From contig JAAMEZ010000058.1 in assembly GCA_013322215.1 (NCBI GenBank), positions 620,001 through 684,000 on the forward strand: a DNA stretch of 64,000 nt, written 5' to 3'. Numbering within the stretch: the first letter of the stretch is position 1; the number at the start of each line of letters is the position of its first letter. The position numbers were made by a program, and so were the translations under genes. Origin of the DNA: Martinezella rhizogenes. Lineage in GTDB: Bacteria; Pseudomonadota; Alphaproteobacteria; Rhizobiales; Rhizobiaceae. Under the pieces are notes generated by a model. That model worked only from the letters and a program-made list of their open reading frames with translations. It did no database searches and was not told the origin of the DNA. Shown here piece after piece: positions 8,959 through 18,445 of this stretch.

Positions 8959-9110
8959 GAATGCAAACAACTATGCTGCAGATGCTCAGTCAAGATTTTT
9001 CAAAGGAAAACTTGTGTCGGGACATGCGAAAATGGCTGAGAAAGCTTGTAAAAGCAGGCGAAATCGCTAGCAATTTCAGGAGTTGCGACGACTTCGCCGC
9101 GTGGAGATGA

Positions 9111-11177
9111 ATGATGATGAAGAACCGTGCCGGTTGGCTGGCTCTGTTGGTGTTGATAGTGGCGACCCTGTTGATGGTCTTTTTTGTGATGCCGCGCATC
9201 AACGGTGACAAGACCCCGATCGGCGATGTCGTCAATCAAGCCGGCAACGCGGTGAAGAATACGATCGACCAAAACGCGCAGAAGGCCGGCGAGACCGCCG
9301 AGAACGCGACGAAGGCCACGCAGAATGCCACATCGACCGCCGCCAGCACAGCAGACCTTGCCAAGAAGCTGACCGACCTGACGGGCGCGGCAAGCGCTTC
9401 GCTGGCCGATTTGAAGGCACTCTTCAAGGACGGCAATGCACCGGCCCAAGATGTCTTCACAGCTGCGAAGACAAAGGCGATTACCGCGCTGCAATCCATC
9501 GTCGGTTTCGCTCTTCCCGAAGGGCTCGACGCAACGGCGACGGGACTTGTGAAGAAGGCACAGGACGGTGCGGGCAAGGCGCTCGCCATCATCCAATCTC
9601 TCCCCGACAACGCGACCGAAGCCAGTGCCGCGATCGACAAGGCTTTCGCAGCCTTGACCGGCCAACCGGCGCCTGAGACCAACGCTGCTGCCAATCCTCA
9701 CGTACCATCATTCGACGTATTGCGCGTCGAGCCGGATGGCTCCACGGTTATCGCCGGCTCGGCCGAGCCGAATGCCAAGCTGGAGATCGTCGACGGCGAA
9801 AAGGTCGTCACGACGACCAATGTCGGCCCGAGCGGCGACTTTGCCGCCGTACTCGACAATCCGCTACCGCCTGGCGATCACGAACTGGTACTGCGCGCCA
9901 CCGGCAAGGACGGCAAGCCCGTCAATTCCGAGGAAGTCGCCACCGTCTCCGTGCCGAAGGACAATTCCACCCAAGTTCTCGCGATGGTGTCGAAGCCAGG
10001 CACCGCAAGCCGCATCATTACGGCGCCTTCCGCCAAGCAGGGCCGCGTGACCTCCAGCGAACAGGATGCGTCGGCAGCCGATGCACAGGCCAAAGCAACG
10101 GATAAGCCGGCAGCCACGACAGATGCCAAGCCGCAACAGGATGGCACGAGGGTCGCATCCGCCAATCCCGAAGCGGGCACGGCAACGCCGCCAGCAGCGA
10201 AGGTGGAGGCGGAGCAAGACGTCATGGTCAATGCGGTGGAGATCGAAAACGACCACATCTTCGTCGCCGGCACCACGAAGCCGAATGCCAAGGTTCGCGC
10301 CTATGCCGATGACAAGCTCATCGGTGAGAACGTCGCGGGTGCGGACGGTCATTTCGTTGTAGATGGACCCATGCCTCTTGCCGTCGGCGATCACAAGATC
10401 CGCGTCGATGTGCTCGATGGAGCTGGCAAAGTCGTGGTGCGCACCAGCGTCAACTTCACGCGCCCCGAGGGCAATCAGGTGACGGTCGCGGCGCAGACGC
10501 CCGCCGCCAATGGTCAGACGCAAGCAACCACGGCAAACATGGTGCCGCTCGACGAGGGTGAGCTTGCCAAACTCAAGGAAGGCGCAGGCAAGGCTTTCGC
10601 GCTGCTCAAGGGGCTCTTTGCGGACGGCAAGCAACCGAATGCCGAACAGCTCGCAGCCGCCCGCTCCGGCACGGAAATCGCGCTGAAATCGCTCTCGGAA
10701 TTCCGTCCGACCATCGCCGCCAGCGCCGTGCTCAAGAAGGCCGCAGCCGATGCCTCCAGCGCTGCCGCCAAGGCACTTGCTGCTCTCGTCGCCCTGCCGA
10801 AGGACCCGAAGTCAGTCGGTGCCGCCCTGCCCGGCCTGGAGCAGATGATCGCCGTCATCACCGTGCCCGCCGAGACGGCACCGGCGCAACCCAACGCAGA
10901 GGTCTCTTCCAGCGACAACGGCCCGAAGACGATCGAGCAGGCGCCGCTCTCGCAGGACGCCAATGCCGTCATCATCCGCCGCGGCGATACGCTGTGGCAG
11001 ATCTCGCGCCGCATCTACGGCGCGGGCGTGCGCTATACGACGATCTATCTGGCCAACGAAGACAAGATCAACAATCCGGACCGGATCTTGCCGGGTCAGG
11101 TCTTCGGCCTGCCGAAAGACGCCCTTCCGAATGCCGAGGAGCTTCACCGCAAGCGGCTTTCGGGCGAGCATCTCTAG
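9111..11177 (+). CDS. LysM-domain envelope protein with duplicated Ig-like and helical modules
   Basis: A 688-residue protein with one N-terminal membrane segment (about residues 8-27), then an Ala-rich helical region, an Ig-like beta segment (about 200-285), a low-complexity linker, a second Ig-like segment (about 372-450), a second helical region (about 480-590), and a C-terminal LysM domain starting near residue 620 with RRGDTLWQISRRIYG. LysM binds peptidoglycan, so it probably anchors in the inner membrane and reaches the cell wall. Three ATG codons in a row open the frame; GGAG at 9103 best serves the second or third. A strong terminator follows. Function beyond cell-wall attachment is unknown. 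Confidence 0.85.
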   Translation: MMMKNRAGWLALLVLIVATLLMVFFVMPRINGDKTPIGDVVNQAGNAVKNTIDQNAQKAGETAENATKATQNATSTAASTADLAKKLTDLTGAASASLADLKALFKDGNAPAQDVFTAAKTKAITALQSIVGFALPEGLDATATGLVKKAQDGAGKALAIIQSLPDNATEASAAIDKAFAALTGQPAPETNAAANPHVPSFDVLRVEPDGSTVIAGSAEPNAKLEIVDGEKVVTTTNVGPSGDFAAVLDNPLPPGDHELVLRATGKDGKPVNSEEVATVSVPKDNSTQVLAMVSKPGTASRIITAPSAKQGRVTSSEQDASAADAQAKATDKPAATTDAKPQQDGTRVASANPEAGTATPPAAKVEAEQDVMVNAVEIENDHIFVAGTTKPNAKVRAYADDKLIGENVAGADGHFVVDGPMPLAVGDHKIRVDVLDGAGKVVVRTSVNFTRPEGNQVTVAAQTPAANGQTQATTANMVPLDEGELAKLKEGAGKAFALLKGLFADGKQPNAEQLAAARSGTEIALKSLSEFRPTIAASAVLKKAAADASSAAAKALAALVALPKDPKSVGAALPGLEQMIAVITVPAETAPAQPNAEVSSSDNGPKTIEQAPLSQDANAVIIRRGDTLWQISRRIYGAGVRYTTIYLANEDKINNPDRILPGQVFGLPKDALPNAEELHRKRLSGEHL

Positions 11178-11205
11178 CGACGACTACCGTCCATCGCGAA
11201 TATTG

Positions 11206-11243
11206 GCAGCGGCCAGGCTCTGATGAGCCTGGCCGCTGCTTTT
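11206..11243 (+). terminator. factor-independent terminator after the LysM gene
   Basis: A perfect 15-bp GC-rich stem (arms at 11206-11220 and 11225-11239) with the loop TGAT is followed directly by TTTT. It starts 28 bases after the stop. Confidence 0.88.
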
Positions 11244-11382
11244 ATACGGCATAAAAATAGTATAAGCGTCGCCCGACCCCCATAGCCTTCGCTCAATGGC
11301 CATGTCTTGGCTGTGAAGGCTTGCCAGTCGGCTGTGCAAACGCTGCCACGCCCGGCTGCCCAATCATTCGCCGGAGACGGAC

Positions 11383-13269
11383 ATGGCAGGCCAGAAGAAA
11401 ACCATATCGGCGGATTCCAGCAATCCATTGAACACGATCGTCAATCTCTGGCCCTATATGTGGCCGAGCGGGCGCATGGATCTGAAGATGCGGGTGGTCT
11501 GGGCGACCGTCTTCCTGCTGGTCTCGAAATTCTTCCTGCTGCTGGTCCCCTATTTCTTCAAATGGTCCGTCGACGCGCTGAACGGCAAGCTCGACATGCA
11601 GGGCATTCTGCCCGCTTTCATGGTCGGCGCCGTCGCCTTGATCATCGCCACCAACGCGACGCGCCTGATCCAGCTCGGCCTCAACCAGCTGCGCGACGCG
11701 CTGTTTGCAAGCGTCGGCCAGTATGCGGTGCGCCAGCTCGCCTACAGGACCTTCGTGCACATGCACGAGCTATCGCTGCGCTTCCATCTGGAGCGAAAGA
11801 CCGGTGGCCTCTCGCGTATCATCGAGCGCGGCACGAAGGGTATCGAAACCATCGTCCGCTTCACGATCCTCAACACGTTCCCGACCTTCATCGAATTCCT
11901 GCTGACGGCCATCATCTTCTGGCGCGGCTACGGCTTTTCCTATCTCGCGGTGACCGCCGTCACGGTCTGGCTGTACATCTGGTTCACGGTGAAGGCGAGC
12001 GACTGGCGCATCTCCATTCGCCGGACGATGAACGACAGCGACACGGACGCCAATACGAAGGCGATCGATTCCCTTCTGAACTTCGAAACCGTCAAATATT
12101 TCGGCAATGAAGAGATGGAGGCCAAGCGCTTCGATCAGTCGATGGCGCGCTATGAGAAGGCCGCGACCGGCGTCTGGACATCGCTCGGATGGCTGAACTT
12201 CGGCCAGGGCGTGATTTTCGGGCTCGGCACGACCGTCATGATGGTCATGTCCGGCTGGTCCGTCCTCAACGGGCAGCATACGGTCGGCGATTTCGTCTTC
12301 ATCAACGCCATGCTGCTGCAGCTTTCGGTGCCGCTGAACTTCATCGGCTTCGTCTATCGCGAAATACGCCAGGGCCTGACCGATATCGAGGAGATGTTCG
12401 ACCTGCTCGAGGTTCAGCCCGAAGTAATCGATGCGCCAGATGCCAAGGAGCTCATCATCGGCAATGGTGCGATCTCGTTCAAGGACGTGCATTTCGCCTA
12501 TGATCCGGCACGGCCGATCCTGAAGGGCATTTCCTTCGAAGTGCCCGCCGGCAAGACGGTCGCCGTGGTCGGACCCTCGGGTGCCGGAAAATCGACGCTG
12601 TCACGGCTGCTCTATCGCTTTTACGACGTGCAGAGCGGCACGATCACCATCGACGACCAGGATCTTCGCACCGTCACGCAAAAGAGCCTCCGCAAGGTCA
12701 TCGGCATGGTGCCGCAGGATACCGTGCTCTTCAACGACACTATCGCCTACAACATCCGCTATGGCCGGCCGGGCGCGAGCGAGGCGGAGGTGACCGGAGC
12801 GGCCGAGATCGCCCAGATCGGCGAGTTCATCCGTAATCTGCCCGAGGGCTTCGAGACCAAGGTCGGCGAACGCGGCCTTAAATTGTCGGGCGGCGAGAAG
12901 CAGCGCGTCGCAATCGCCCGCACCGTTCTCAAATCGCCGCCAGTTCTGATCCTCGACGAGGCGACCTCGGCGCTCGATACGACGACCGAGCGCGAAATAC
13001 AGGCCGCCCTCGACGTCGTCTCCAAGAACCGCACGACGCTTGTCATCGCGCATCGCCTGTCGACCGTCATCGGCGCAGATGAGATCATCGTGCTGAAAAG
13101 CGGCGTCATCGCCGAGCGCGGCACGCATGCCGAGCTTCTGGCACAGAACGGGCTTTACGCGTCCATGTGGAGCCGCCAGCGCGAGGCGACGCAGGCCGAG
13201 GAGCATCTGAAGCAGGTACGCGAGAACGACGATCTGGGCGTTGTCGACCGATTGGCGCCGGCAAGCTGA
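11383..13269 (+). CDS. Atm1-type ABC exporter (ABCB7/HMT1 family)
   Basis: A 628-residue half transporter with an N-terminal membrane domain of six helices and a C-terminal ATPase. The Walker A motif GPSGAGKST starts at residue 397, the signature LSGGEKQR at 501, and Walker B is LILDEATSALD. The segment RFHLERKTGGLSR followed by RGTKGIE is diagnostic for the Atm1 family, whose members export glutathione-linked sulfur compounds or metal-thiol conjugates. It works as a homodimer in the inner membrane. It is transcribed alone, downstream of a terminator. Confidence 0.92.
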   Translation: MAGQKKTISADSSNPLNTIVNLWPYMWPSGRMDLKMRVVWATVFLLVSKFFLLLVPYFFKWSVDALNGKLDMQGILPAFMVGAVALIIATNATRLIQLGLNQLRDALFASVGQYAVRQLAYRTFVHMHELSLRFHLERKTGGLSRIIERGTKGIETIVRFTILNTFPTFIEFLLTAIIFWRGYGFSYLAVTAVTVWLYIWFTVKASDWRISIRRTMNDSDTDANTKAIDSLLNFETVKYFGNEEMEAKRFDQSMARYEKAATGVWTSLGWLNFGQGVIFGLGTTVMMVMSGWSVLNGQHTVGDFVFINAMLLQLSVPLNFIGFVYREIRQGLTDIEEMFDLLEVQPEVIDAPDAKELIIGNGAISFKDVHFAYDPARPILKGISFEVPAGKTVAVVGPSGAGKSTLSRLLYRFYDVQSGTITIDDQDLRTVTQKSLRKVIGMVPQDTVLFNDTIAYNIRYGRPGASEAEVTGAAEIAQIGEFIRNLPEGFETKVGERGLKLSGGEKQRVAIARTVLKSPPVLILDEATSALDTTTEREIQAALDVVSKNRTTLVIAHRLSTVIGADEIIVLKSGVIAERGTHAELLAQNGLYASMWSRQREATQAEEHLKQVRENDDLGVVDRLAPAS

Positions 13270-13399
13270 GAAAGCCTGCGGGAGCGCCGCGTTCCGTAAC
13301 CCGCACAGGATCGGGGCGCAGCACTTGTGCACCGATGGCTGTCACGAGGCTGAGATGACAGCTTGCTAGGTACGGCTCTCACATAAAGGGAGCCACAAA

Positions 13400-14098
13400 A
13401 TGCGTACTTTTGCCAAAGCTTTAAGCCTGTTGCTCGTCGTCGGCCTCGCCTCGCCGGTTTTTGCCGACGATGCCAAGCCTTTCTCCGATGCCAAGGAGAT
13501 CAATCTCCTCGATCTGCTGCCGCCCCCGCCTGCCAATGATTCCGCACAGATGAAGGCAGAGCTCGGCGAAATCCTGACGATCCAGGTGACCCGCACGCCG
13601 GAAATGGCAGCTCGCGCAGTGGCCGATGCCGAAGAGAACGTCTGGCGCTTCTCCGACGTCATCGACAGCCCGAAATTCACCAAGGAAAACCTGCCGAAGT
13701 TCTCGGCCTTCTTCGACCGCATCGTCGAAACCGAAGGCGCCGTCGTCGACCCAGCCAAGGATGTCTGGAAGCGTCCGCGCCCGCATCTCTACAGCGACCT
13801 CGTAAAGCCGATCGTGCCGCTCTCCAAGTCCGGCTCCTACCCGTCCGGCCACACCACGGTCGGCACGCTGATGGGTATCGTTCTCGCGAACATGGTGCCT
13901 GAGAAGCGCGCCGTCATCATGGCTCGCGCCTGGGAATACGGCCATAACCGCGTCGTCGGCGGCATCCACTACGCTTCCGACATCGAAGCCGGCCGCATTG
14001 CAGGCACCGTCATCGCCGAAACCATCATGACGCATGACGATTACAAGACCGAGTACGAAGGCGCCAAGGCTGAGCTGCGCGCCGCTCTCGGCCTTTGA
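13400..14098 (+). CDS. exported class A acid phosphatase (PAP2 superfamily)
   Basis: A 232-residue periplasmic phosphatase. A signal peptide ends near residue 22 (LASPVFA-DD). The PAP2 signature appears as KRPRP at 124-128, SGSYPSGHT at 144-152 and a distal GGIHYASDIEAG with the catalytic histidine. The GSYPSGHT form is typical of class A non-specific acid phosphatases such as PhoN, which remove phosphate from many organic esters. It has its own terminator and no obvious operon partner. Confidence 0.9.
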   Translation: MRTFAKALSLLLVVGLASPVFADDAKPFSDAKEINLLDLLPPPPANDSAQMKAELGEILTIQVTRTPEMAARAVADAEENVWRFSDVIDSPKFTKENLPKFSAFFDRIVETEGAVVDPAKDVWKRPRPHLYSDLVKPIVPLSKSGSYPSGHTTVGTLMGIVLANMVPEKRAVIMARAWEYGHNRVVGGIHYASDIEAGRIAGTVIAETIMTHDDYKTEYEGAKAELRAALGL

Positions 14099-14121
14099 TT
14101 TCCGATCTCTGACAGATGTGG

Positions 14122-14156
14122 AAGCCGCCGGATGACCTTCGGCGGCTTTGTCTTTT
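14122..14156 (+). terminator. terminator after the acid phosphatase gene
   Basis: A 9-bp stem (AAGCCGCCG / CGGCGGCTT) with a 9-base loop, followed by TTTGTCTTTT, begins 23 bases after the stop. Confidence 0.8.
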
Positions 14157-14283
14157 CCTCCCCATCTCCCCAAGCCTTTCAGAAATTTGCACCTCACAGG
14201 ACCCCTCTCAAGATACCCATCTGGTTTGCGGCTGGATGATTTCCGCGTATATGCGAGGGCAGCGCGACGAAGGAGGCTGAGCG

Positions 14284-14826
14284 ATGGCAGATGGGATCAT
14301 TCATGCGAAAACCGATCTCGCCCGGCGCATCGCCGAGGTGTCGATGTTGCAGGGCGAATTCGAACTCCGCTCGGGCCTGATCTCCAACCGGTATTTTGAC
14401 AAGTACCGCTTTGAAGGCACGCCTTCACTACTGAAGCCGCTTGCGCGCGCGATGGCCGATCTCATCCCGGCCGAAACCGAAATCATTGCCGGCCTGGAAT
14501 TGGGCGGCATCCCGCTTGTGACGGCAATCTCGCTGGAGACCGGCCTTCCTGCCGCGTTCGTCCGCAAGGAAGCAAAGACTTATGGGACCTGCCAGGCAAT
14601 CGAGGGGCAAGACGTTTCCGGCCGCCGCGTAACCTTCATCGAGGATGTGATTTCGACGGGTGGTGCGGTACAAGATGCCTATCACCTGGCAATCGGCTCG
14701 CAGGCGCATATTCTCGCCGTCATCTGTGCGATCTGGCGTGGAGATGGCGTGCCCGCGATCCAAGGCCTTCCCCAGCTTTCCGTCTTGCCCGTTTTTACGA
14801 GAGCAGATCTGGAGAACGCCCTGTAG
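14284..14826 (+). CDS. pyrE: orotate phosphoribosyltransferase-like protein
   Basis: A 180-residue type I phosphoribosyltransferase. The PRPP loop reads FIEDVISTGG, and the flanking segments (AGLELGGIPLV and AAFVRKEAKTYGT) match PyrE, which joins orotate to PRPP in pyrimidine synthesis. The ribosome site is strong (GAAGGAGG about 8 bases upstream). The protein is shorter than many PyrE enzymes, so a second PyrE elsewhere in the genome, or a different base specificity, cannot be excluded. Confidence 0.75.
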   Translation: MADGIIHAKTDLARRIAEVSMLQGEFELRSGLISNRYFDKYRFEGTPSLLKPLARAMADLIPAETEIIAGLELGGIPLVTAISLETGLPAAFVRKEAKTYGTCQAIEGQDVSGRRVTFIEDVISTGGAVQDAYHLAIGSQAHILAVICAIWRGDGVPAIQGLPQLSVLPVFTRADLENAL

Positions 14827-15030
14827 GCATCCGTATCGGCGGAGGATAGGATTGCGTTGGGGGCGAGCGTGCGAAAGCATTGCCCATGACAGAGTTTGCC
14901 TGTAGTCACGCTCGACTAGTAATCAGAGCAAGACCGCTTATCTTGTTCTCATTCTTTTGACTGGCATAATCTCGTTCGGAGAACCGGAGCTCGGTTCTTG
15001 GTGAGGTTGCCCTAACGGAGTAGGCCGTAG

Positions 15031-15729
15031 ATGAGCTTGATGAACAGCGTACGCAACGTCATCGTTCCCGTACACAAGGAGGGCTATCCCTTCGTTGCAG
15101 GCTTCTTCGTCGCGTCGCTGGTGCTCGGTTGGATCTTCAAGCCGCTCTTCTGGATCGGTCTGATCCTGACGCTCTGGTGCGCCTATTTCTTCCGCGATCC
15201 CGAGCGCATGACGCCTCAGGACGATGATCTGGCGATATCGCCTGCCGACGGCAAGGTTTCGAGCGTGCAGATGGTGACGCCGCCGGCCGAGCTCAATCTC
15301 GGCAGCCAGCCGATGCTGCGGATCTCGGTCTTCATGAATGTCTTCGATTGCCATGTGAACCGTTCGCCGATGCGCGGCCGCATCACCAACGTCGCCTATC
15401 GCCAGGGCAGCTTCCTCAATGCCGAACTCGACAAGGCCAGCGAACAGAACGAGCGCAACGGCCTCGTGATTGAAACGAAGCATGGCGAGATCGGCGTGGT
15501 GCAGATTGCTGGCCTCGTCGCCCGCCGCATTCTTTGCTTCGTCCATCCGAACGAGCCGCTGGATGCGGGTGAACGCATCGGCCTCATCCGCTTCGGCTCG
15601 CGCCTCGATATCTTCCTGCCGGAAGGCGCCTCGCCGCGCGTTGCCGTCGGCCAGCGGGCGATCGCCGGCGAAACCGTCATTGCCGAATTCGGCTCGGCCA
15701 AGGGCGCAACCATCAGCCGCCGCAGCTGA
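15031..15729 (+). CDS. psd: phosphatidylserine decarboxylase, short form
   Basis: A 232-residue proenzyme that converts phosphatidylserine to phosphatidylethanolamine at the inner membrane. Two hydrophobic segments occupy residues 20-50. The self-cleavage site is G189-S190 in IRFGSRLDIFLP, which yields the pyruvoyl group on the small chain. The segments FMNVFDCHVNRSP and SPADGKV are typical of the short bacterial form. It is followed 20 bases later by pssA, the preceding enzyme in the pathway, so the two form an operon. Confidence 0.94.
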   Translation: MSLMNSVRNVIVPVHKEGYPFVAGFFVASLVLGWIFKPLFWIGLILTLWCAYFFRDPERMTPQDDDLAISPADGKVSSVQMVTPPAELNLGSQPMLRISVFMNVFDCHVNRSPMRGRITNVAYRQGSFLNAELDKASEQNERNGLVIETKHGEIGVVQIAGLVARRILCFVHPNEPLDAGERIGLIRFGSRLDIFLPEGASPRVAVGQRAIAGETVIAEFGSAKGATISRRS

Positions 15730-15749
15730 ACTTTAGGAACACGAGCGAG

Positions 15750-16610
15750 ATGAAGACGCCTTTTCCGCCTTTCGAGCCGCATGGGCCCAACGACGAAGCG
15801 CGCGGGCCGCGTCTCCGGGAAATTCCGCTGCGGCTAATCGTGCCGAACATGATTACCGTGCTGGCGATCTGCTCGGGCCTGACGGGCATTCGCCTCGCTT
15901 TCGAAAGCCGCTACGAGCTCGCCGTTGCCGCCGTGCTGGTTGCAGCCTTCCTCGACGGCATCGACGGGCGCGTCGCGCGGCTGATGAAGGCCACCTCGAA
16001 GTTCGGCGCGCAGATGGATTCGCTCGCCGATATCGTCAACTTCGGCGTTGCCCCGGCGCTCGTCGTCTACGTCTTCCTGCTCGACCAGGCCCGCTCTCTC
16101 GGCTGGATCGCAGCGCTTATCTACACGATCGCCGCCGGCCTGCGGCTCGCCCGCTTCAACGTCATGGCCGAGCGCGAGCACAAGGCGTCCTGGCAATCGG
16201 AATATTTCGTCGGCGTGCCGGCGCCTGCCGGCGCAATGCTGGTGCTGCTGCCGGTCTATCTCGGCTTTCTCGGGTTGACGCCGGACCATACGTTCGCCTT
16301 GTGGGGGGCAGCCTATACGGTTCTCATCGGCTTTCTGCTGGTCAGCCGCCTGCCCGTCTGGTCCGGCAAATCGGAAGGCAACGGCGTAAGGCGCGACCTG
16401 GTGCTGCCGATCATGCTCGGCCTTGTCGTCTATGTCGCGCTGCTGATGAGCTATACGTGGCATGTCATGGTCGTGACCGTCGTCATCTATTTGCTGTCTC
16501 TGCCCTTCGGCGCGCGCTCTTGGGCGAAGAAATATGGCACCTACACAATCAACGGCCCCGCCGATCCCAATGTCGACGATTCCAACGACGATATCGGCCG
16601 GCATATCTAG
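15750..16610 (+). CDS. pssA: CDP-diacylglycerol-serine O-phosphatidyltransferase
   Basis: A 286-residue integral membrane enzyme that makes phosphatidylserine from CDP-diacylglycerol and serine. The CDP-alcohol transferase motif is complete: DGRVAR, then a glycine in KFGAQ and the DSLAD aspartates. About seven hydrophobic segments follow. It belongs to the type II, membrane-bound class found in alphaproteobacteria. It sits directly downstream of psd. Confidence 0.94.
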   Translation: MKTPFPPFEPHGPNDEARGPRLREIPLRLIVPNMITVLAICSGLTGIRLAFESRYELAVAAVLVAAFLDGIDGRVARLMKATSKFGAQMDSLADIVNFGVAPALVVYVFLLDQARSLGWIAALIYTIAAGLRLARFNVMAEREHKASWQSEYFVGVPAPAGAMLVLLPVYLGFLGLTPDHTFALWGAAYTVLIGFLLVSRLPVWSGKSEGNGVRRDLVLPIMLGLVVYVALLMSYTWHVMVVTVVIYLLSLPFGARSWAKKYGTYTINGPADPNVDDSNDDIGRHI

Positions 16611-16937
16611 GGCCGGCATATCAAACCGCTACGCAATGGCCCTCTGGCGGCACTGCCGCGCTGCAACCGCCAGTCTGTAAGTCTCCCTTATCAATCAGAG
16701 ACATGACGATCGTTCATCGGCGCAACGGAAGGCCCTCTCGGCGCGATATTTCCGCAGATTCAAACATTGCGGCAGTGCGGATTCTACACGAGGTTTCGGC
16801 GCTAATCTCTCGAAATATGGTCGTTGTTTACAAAAGCTGATTGGAAAACGCCTTCGATTTGTCATGATTTACGACAAAAAGCACTACTCGACTGTGAATC
16901 GAAAAATGCTCCAGGGGAGCATGGTGAGGAGTGAAAC
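16611..16937. other. intergenic region after pssA
   Basis: About 330 bases. A weak hairpin (arms 16644-16650 and 16667-16673, CTGGCGG / CCGCCAG) follows pssA and may end its transcript. The right half is AT-richer and ends in a strong ribosome site for the 46-residue gene. No further gene is convincing. Confidence 0.5.
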
Positions 16938-17078
16938 ATGACGCAGAAGAAAGACCAACCGGCACAACCGCAGGCAAAGATCGATCCCAGCAAGCATTAT
17001 CGTCCGCTGGGCCTGAAAGCCGTTCTTGCAGCCCATCTGATGCTGAAGACAAAGCCTCTCAAGAAGAAGATCGCTTAA
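16938..17078 (+). CDS. small basic protein, 46 residues
   Basis: A short frame beginning MTQKKDQPAQPQAKIDPSKH, with GAGGAG six bases before the ATG. The rest is a single likely helix (GLKAVLAAHLMLKT) with a lysine-rich tail ending in KKKIA. It has no recognisable domain. The strong ribosome site, the preceding AT-rich promoter-like region and the amphipathic composition support a real gene. Its function is unknown; the positive tail could bind nucleic acid or membrane. Confidence 0.65.
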   Translation: MTQKKDQPAQPQAKIDPSKHYRPLGLKAVLAAHLMLKTKPLKKKIA

Positions 17079-17132
17079 GAATATAGTTCTGTCCGCCGCC
17101 GACCAATACCGGCGGCAGCATTTCCGGTCACT

Positions 17133-17150
17133 GGCCGCCGAATGGCGGCC
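17133..17150 (-). terminator. hairpin after the SRAP gene
   Basis: A 7-bp perfect stem (GGCCGCC / GGCGGCC) with the loop GAAT lies just beyond the end of the minus-strand SRAP gene. There is no T tract. A second weaker stem (17095-17101 with 17110-17116) lies between it and the 46-residue gene. Confidence 0.4.
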
Positions 17151-17152
17151 GC

Positions 17153-17917
17153 TCAGAGAAGGCTTAGCTGGCCATCTTCCGGATCCGCCTTCTTCGGCGG
17201 CTTCCTGACCGGATCGAGCGCTACAGGTGCCTGCACCTCCGGCCCCATATTGGCGACCTTGTTGACACGATCCGAAACCGGGATCGCCTCGAAAAAATCC
17301 TCCTGGACCGGCTTCATCAGATCAAGGACATCGCGCGGTTCCTGCGTCTTGCAATCGAGCCAGCGGGTAAAATCCTCCGGCTTGATGACGACGGGCATGC
17401 GGTCATGAATGGATCGAATGGCGCTGTTTGCCGCCGCCGTCAGGATCGCACCGGTGTCGACTTCCGAACCGTCGGCCGACGACCAGGTTTCCATCAGCCC
17501 GGCAAAGGCGATGACACCGCCCTTGCGAGGCCGAATCCAATAGGCTTGCGGCTTCTCGCCACTTTCCTTCGGCGGCCGATGCCATTCGTAGAAACCGGAT
17601 GCCGGAATGAGGATGCGGCGATGGCGCATGGCGGCGCGGAAAGAAGCCTTGCCGATCGCCGTTTCCGATCGTGCGTTGATCAACAACGGGAAGTCCTTGG
17701 GGTCTTTCACCCAGTCGGGCATAAAGCCCCAGCGCACGAGCAGGGCGCGACGATCCGGCAGGTTGCTGCCCGGTTGCTGCCTGTCGCCCGATATGACGAC
17801 AAGGATCGGCTGCGTCGGCGCGATATTATAGCGCGCGGGAAAACCGTCATTCAGCAGGACACCGAGCGCTTCGCCCACTTGGTCTGCCGTCGATGTCAAA
17901 GCGAAACGTCCGCACAT
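17153..17917 (-). CDS. SRAP domain protein (YedK/HMCES-like)
   Basis: A 254-residue SRAP protein that forms a thiazolidine crosslink with abasic sites in single-stranded DNA and shields them during replication. The start is fixed by the catalytic Cys2 (MCGRFALTS), which must be exposed after methionine removal. Other active-site residues are N31 (YNIAPTQ), E111 (FYEWHRP) and H171 (IHDRMPV). The frame stays open upstream of Met1, but that part does not belong. It lies downstream of ynfA on the same strand. Confidence 0.92.
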   Translation of the reverse strand: MCGRFALTSTADQVGEALGVLLNDGFPARYNIAPTQPILVVISGDRQQPGSNLPDRRALLVRWGFMPDWVKDPKDFPLLINARSETAIGKASFRAAMRHRRILIPASGFYEWHRPPKESGEKPQAYWIRPRKGGVIAFAGLMETWSSADGSEVDTGAILTAAANSAIRSIHDRMPVVIKPEDFTRWLDCKTQEPRDVLDLMKPVQEDFFEAIPVSDRVNKVANMGPEVQAPVALDPVRKPPKKADPEDGQLSLL

Positions 17918-17960
17918 GAGGCCTGTGTTGCACCCGCAAGGCGCCGGGTCAAGCCTAAGC

Positions 17961-18281
17961 TCAGCCGCGCGGCCCGAGAAGAATGATCCCCGCACCGGCA
18001 AGGCAGATGACGGCGCCCGAAATATCCCATCGGTCCGGAAGCCGCCCTTCAGCGAGCCAGAGCCACAGAATGGAGGCAACGATATAGACGCCGCCATAAG
18101 CAGCAAAAGTGCGCCCGGCCGCCTCGCTCGGCACCAGTGCAAGCAGCCAGGCAAAGAGCGCCAGCGAGACAAGGCCGGGTGCGAGCCACCAGACGGGCTT
18201 CGACAGACGCAACCACGCCCAGAAGGCAAAGCAGCCCGCTATTTCGGCGAGAGCCGCCAAAGCATATAGCCCGTAGATCAT
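17961..18281 (-). CDS. ynfA: YnfA family small membrane protein
   Basis: A 106-residue inner-membrane protein with four hydrophobic helices (UPF0060/YnfA family, related to small multidrug-resistance exporters). The characteristic segment AAYGGVYIVASILWLW is present. Length equals the family norm. Transport substrate is not established here. It precedes the SRAP gene by 43 bases on the same strand. Confidence 0.9.
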   Translation of the reverse strand: MIYGLYALAALAEIAGCFAFWAWLRLSKPVWWLAPGLVSLALFAWLLALVPSEAAGRTFAAYGGVYIVASILWLWLAEGRLPDRWDISGAVICLAGAGIILLGPRG

Positions 18282-18445
18282 CCCCGATCGTCCCTATATT
18301 CGGCGCATTGAGAATCGTCGCCTTAGCCGGGAGCGAGTTAATGGGCTTTCCCGCGGGACAGCAAGCGCCGTTTCCTGTAGAAATTGGTCGCGAATGGCTC
18401 ATCGCCATTGCGCATCGATCTTCCTATCCGAATGCAAAGCGATCC

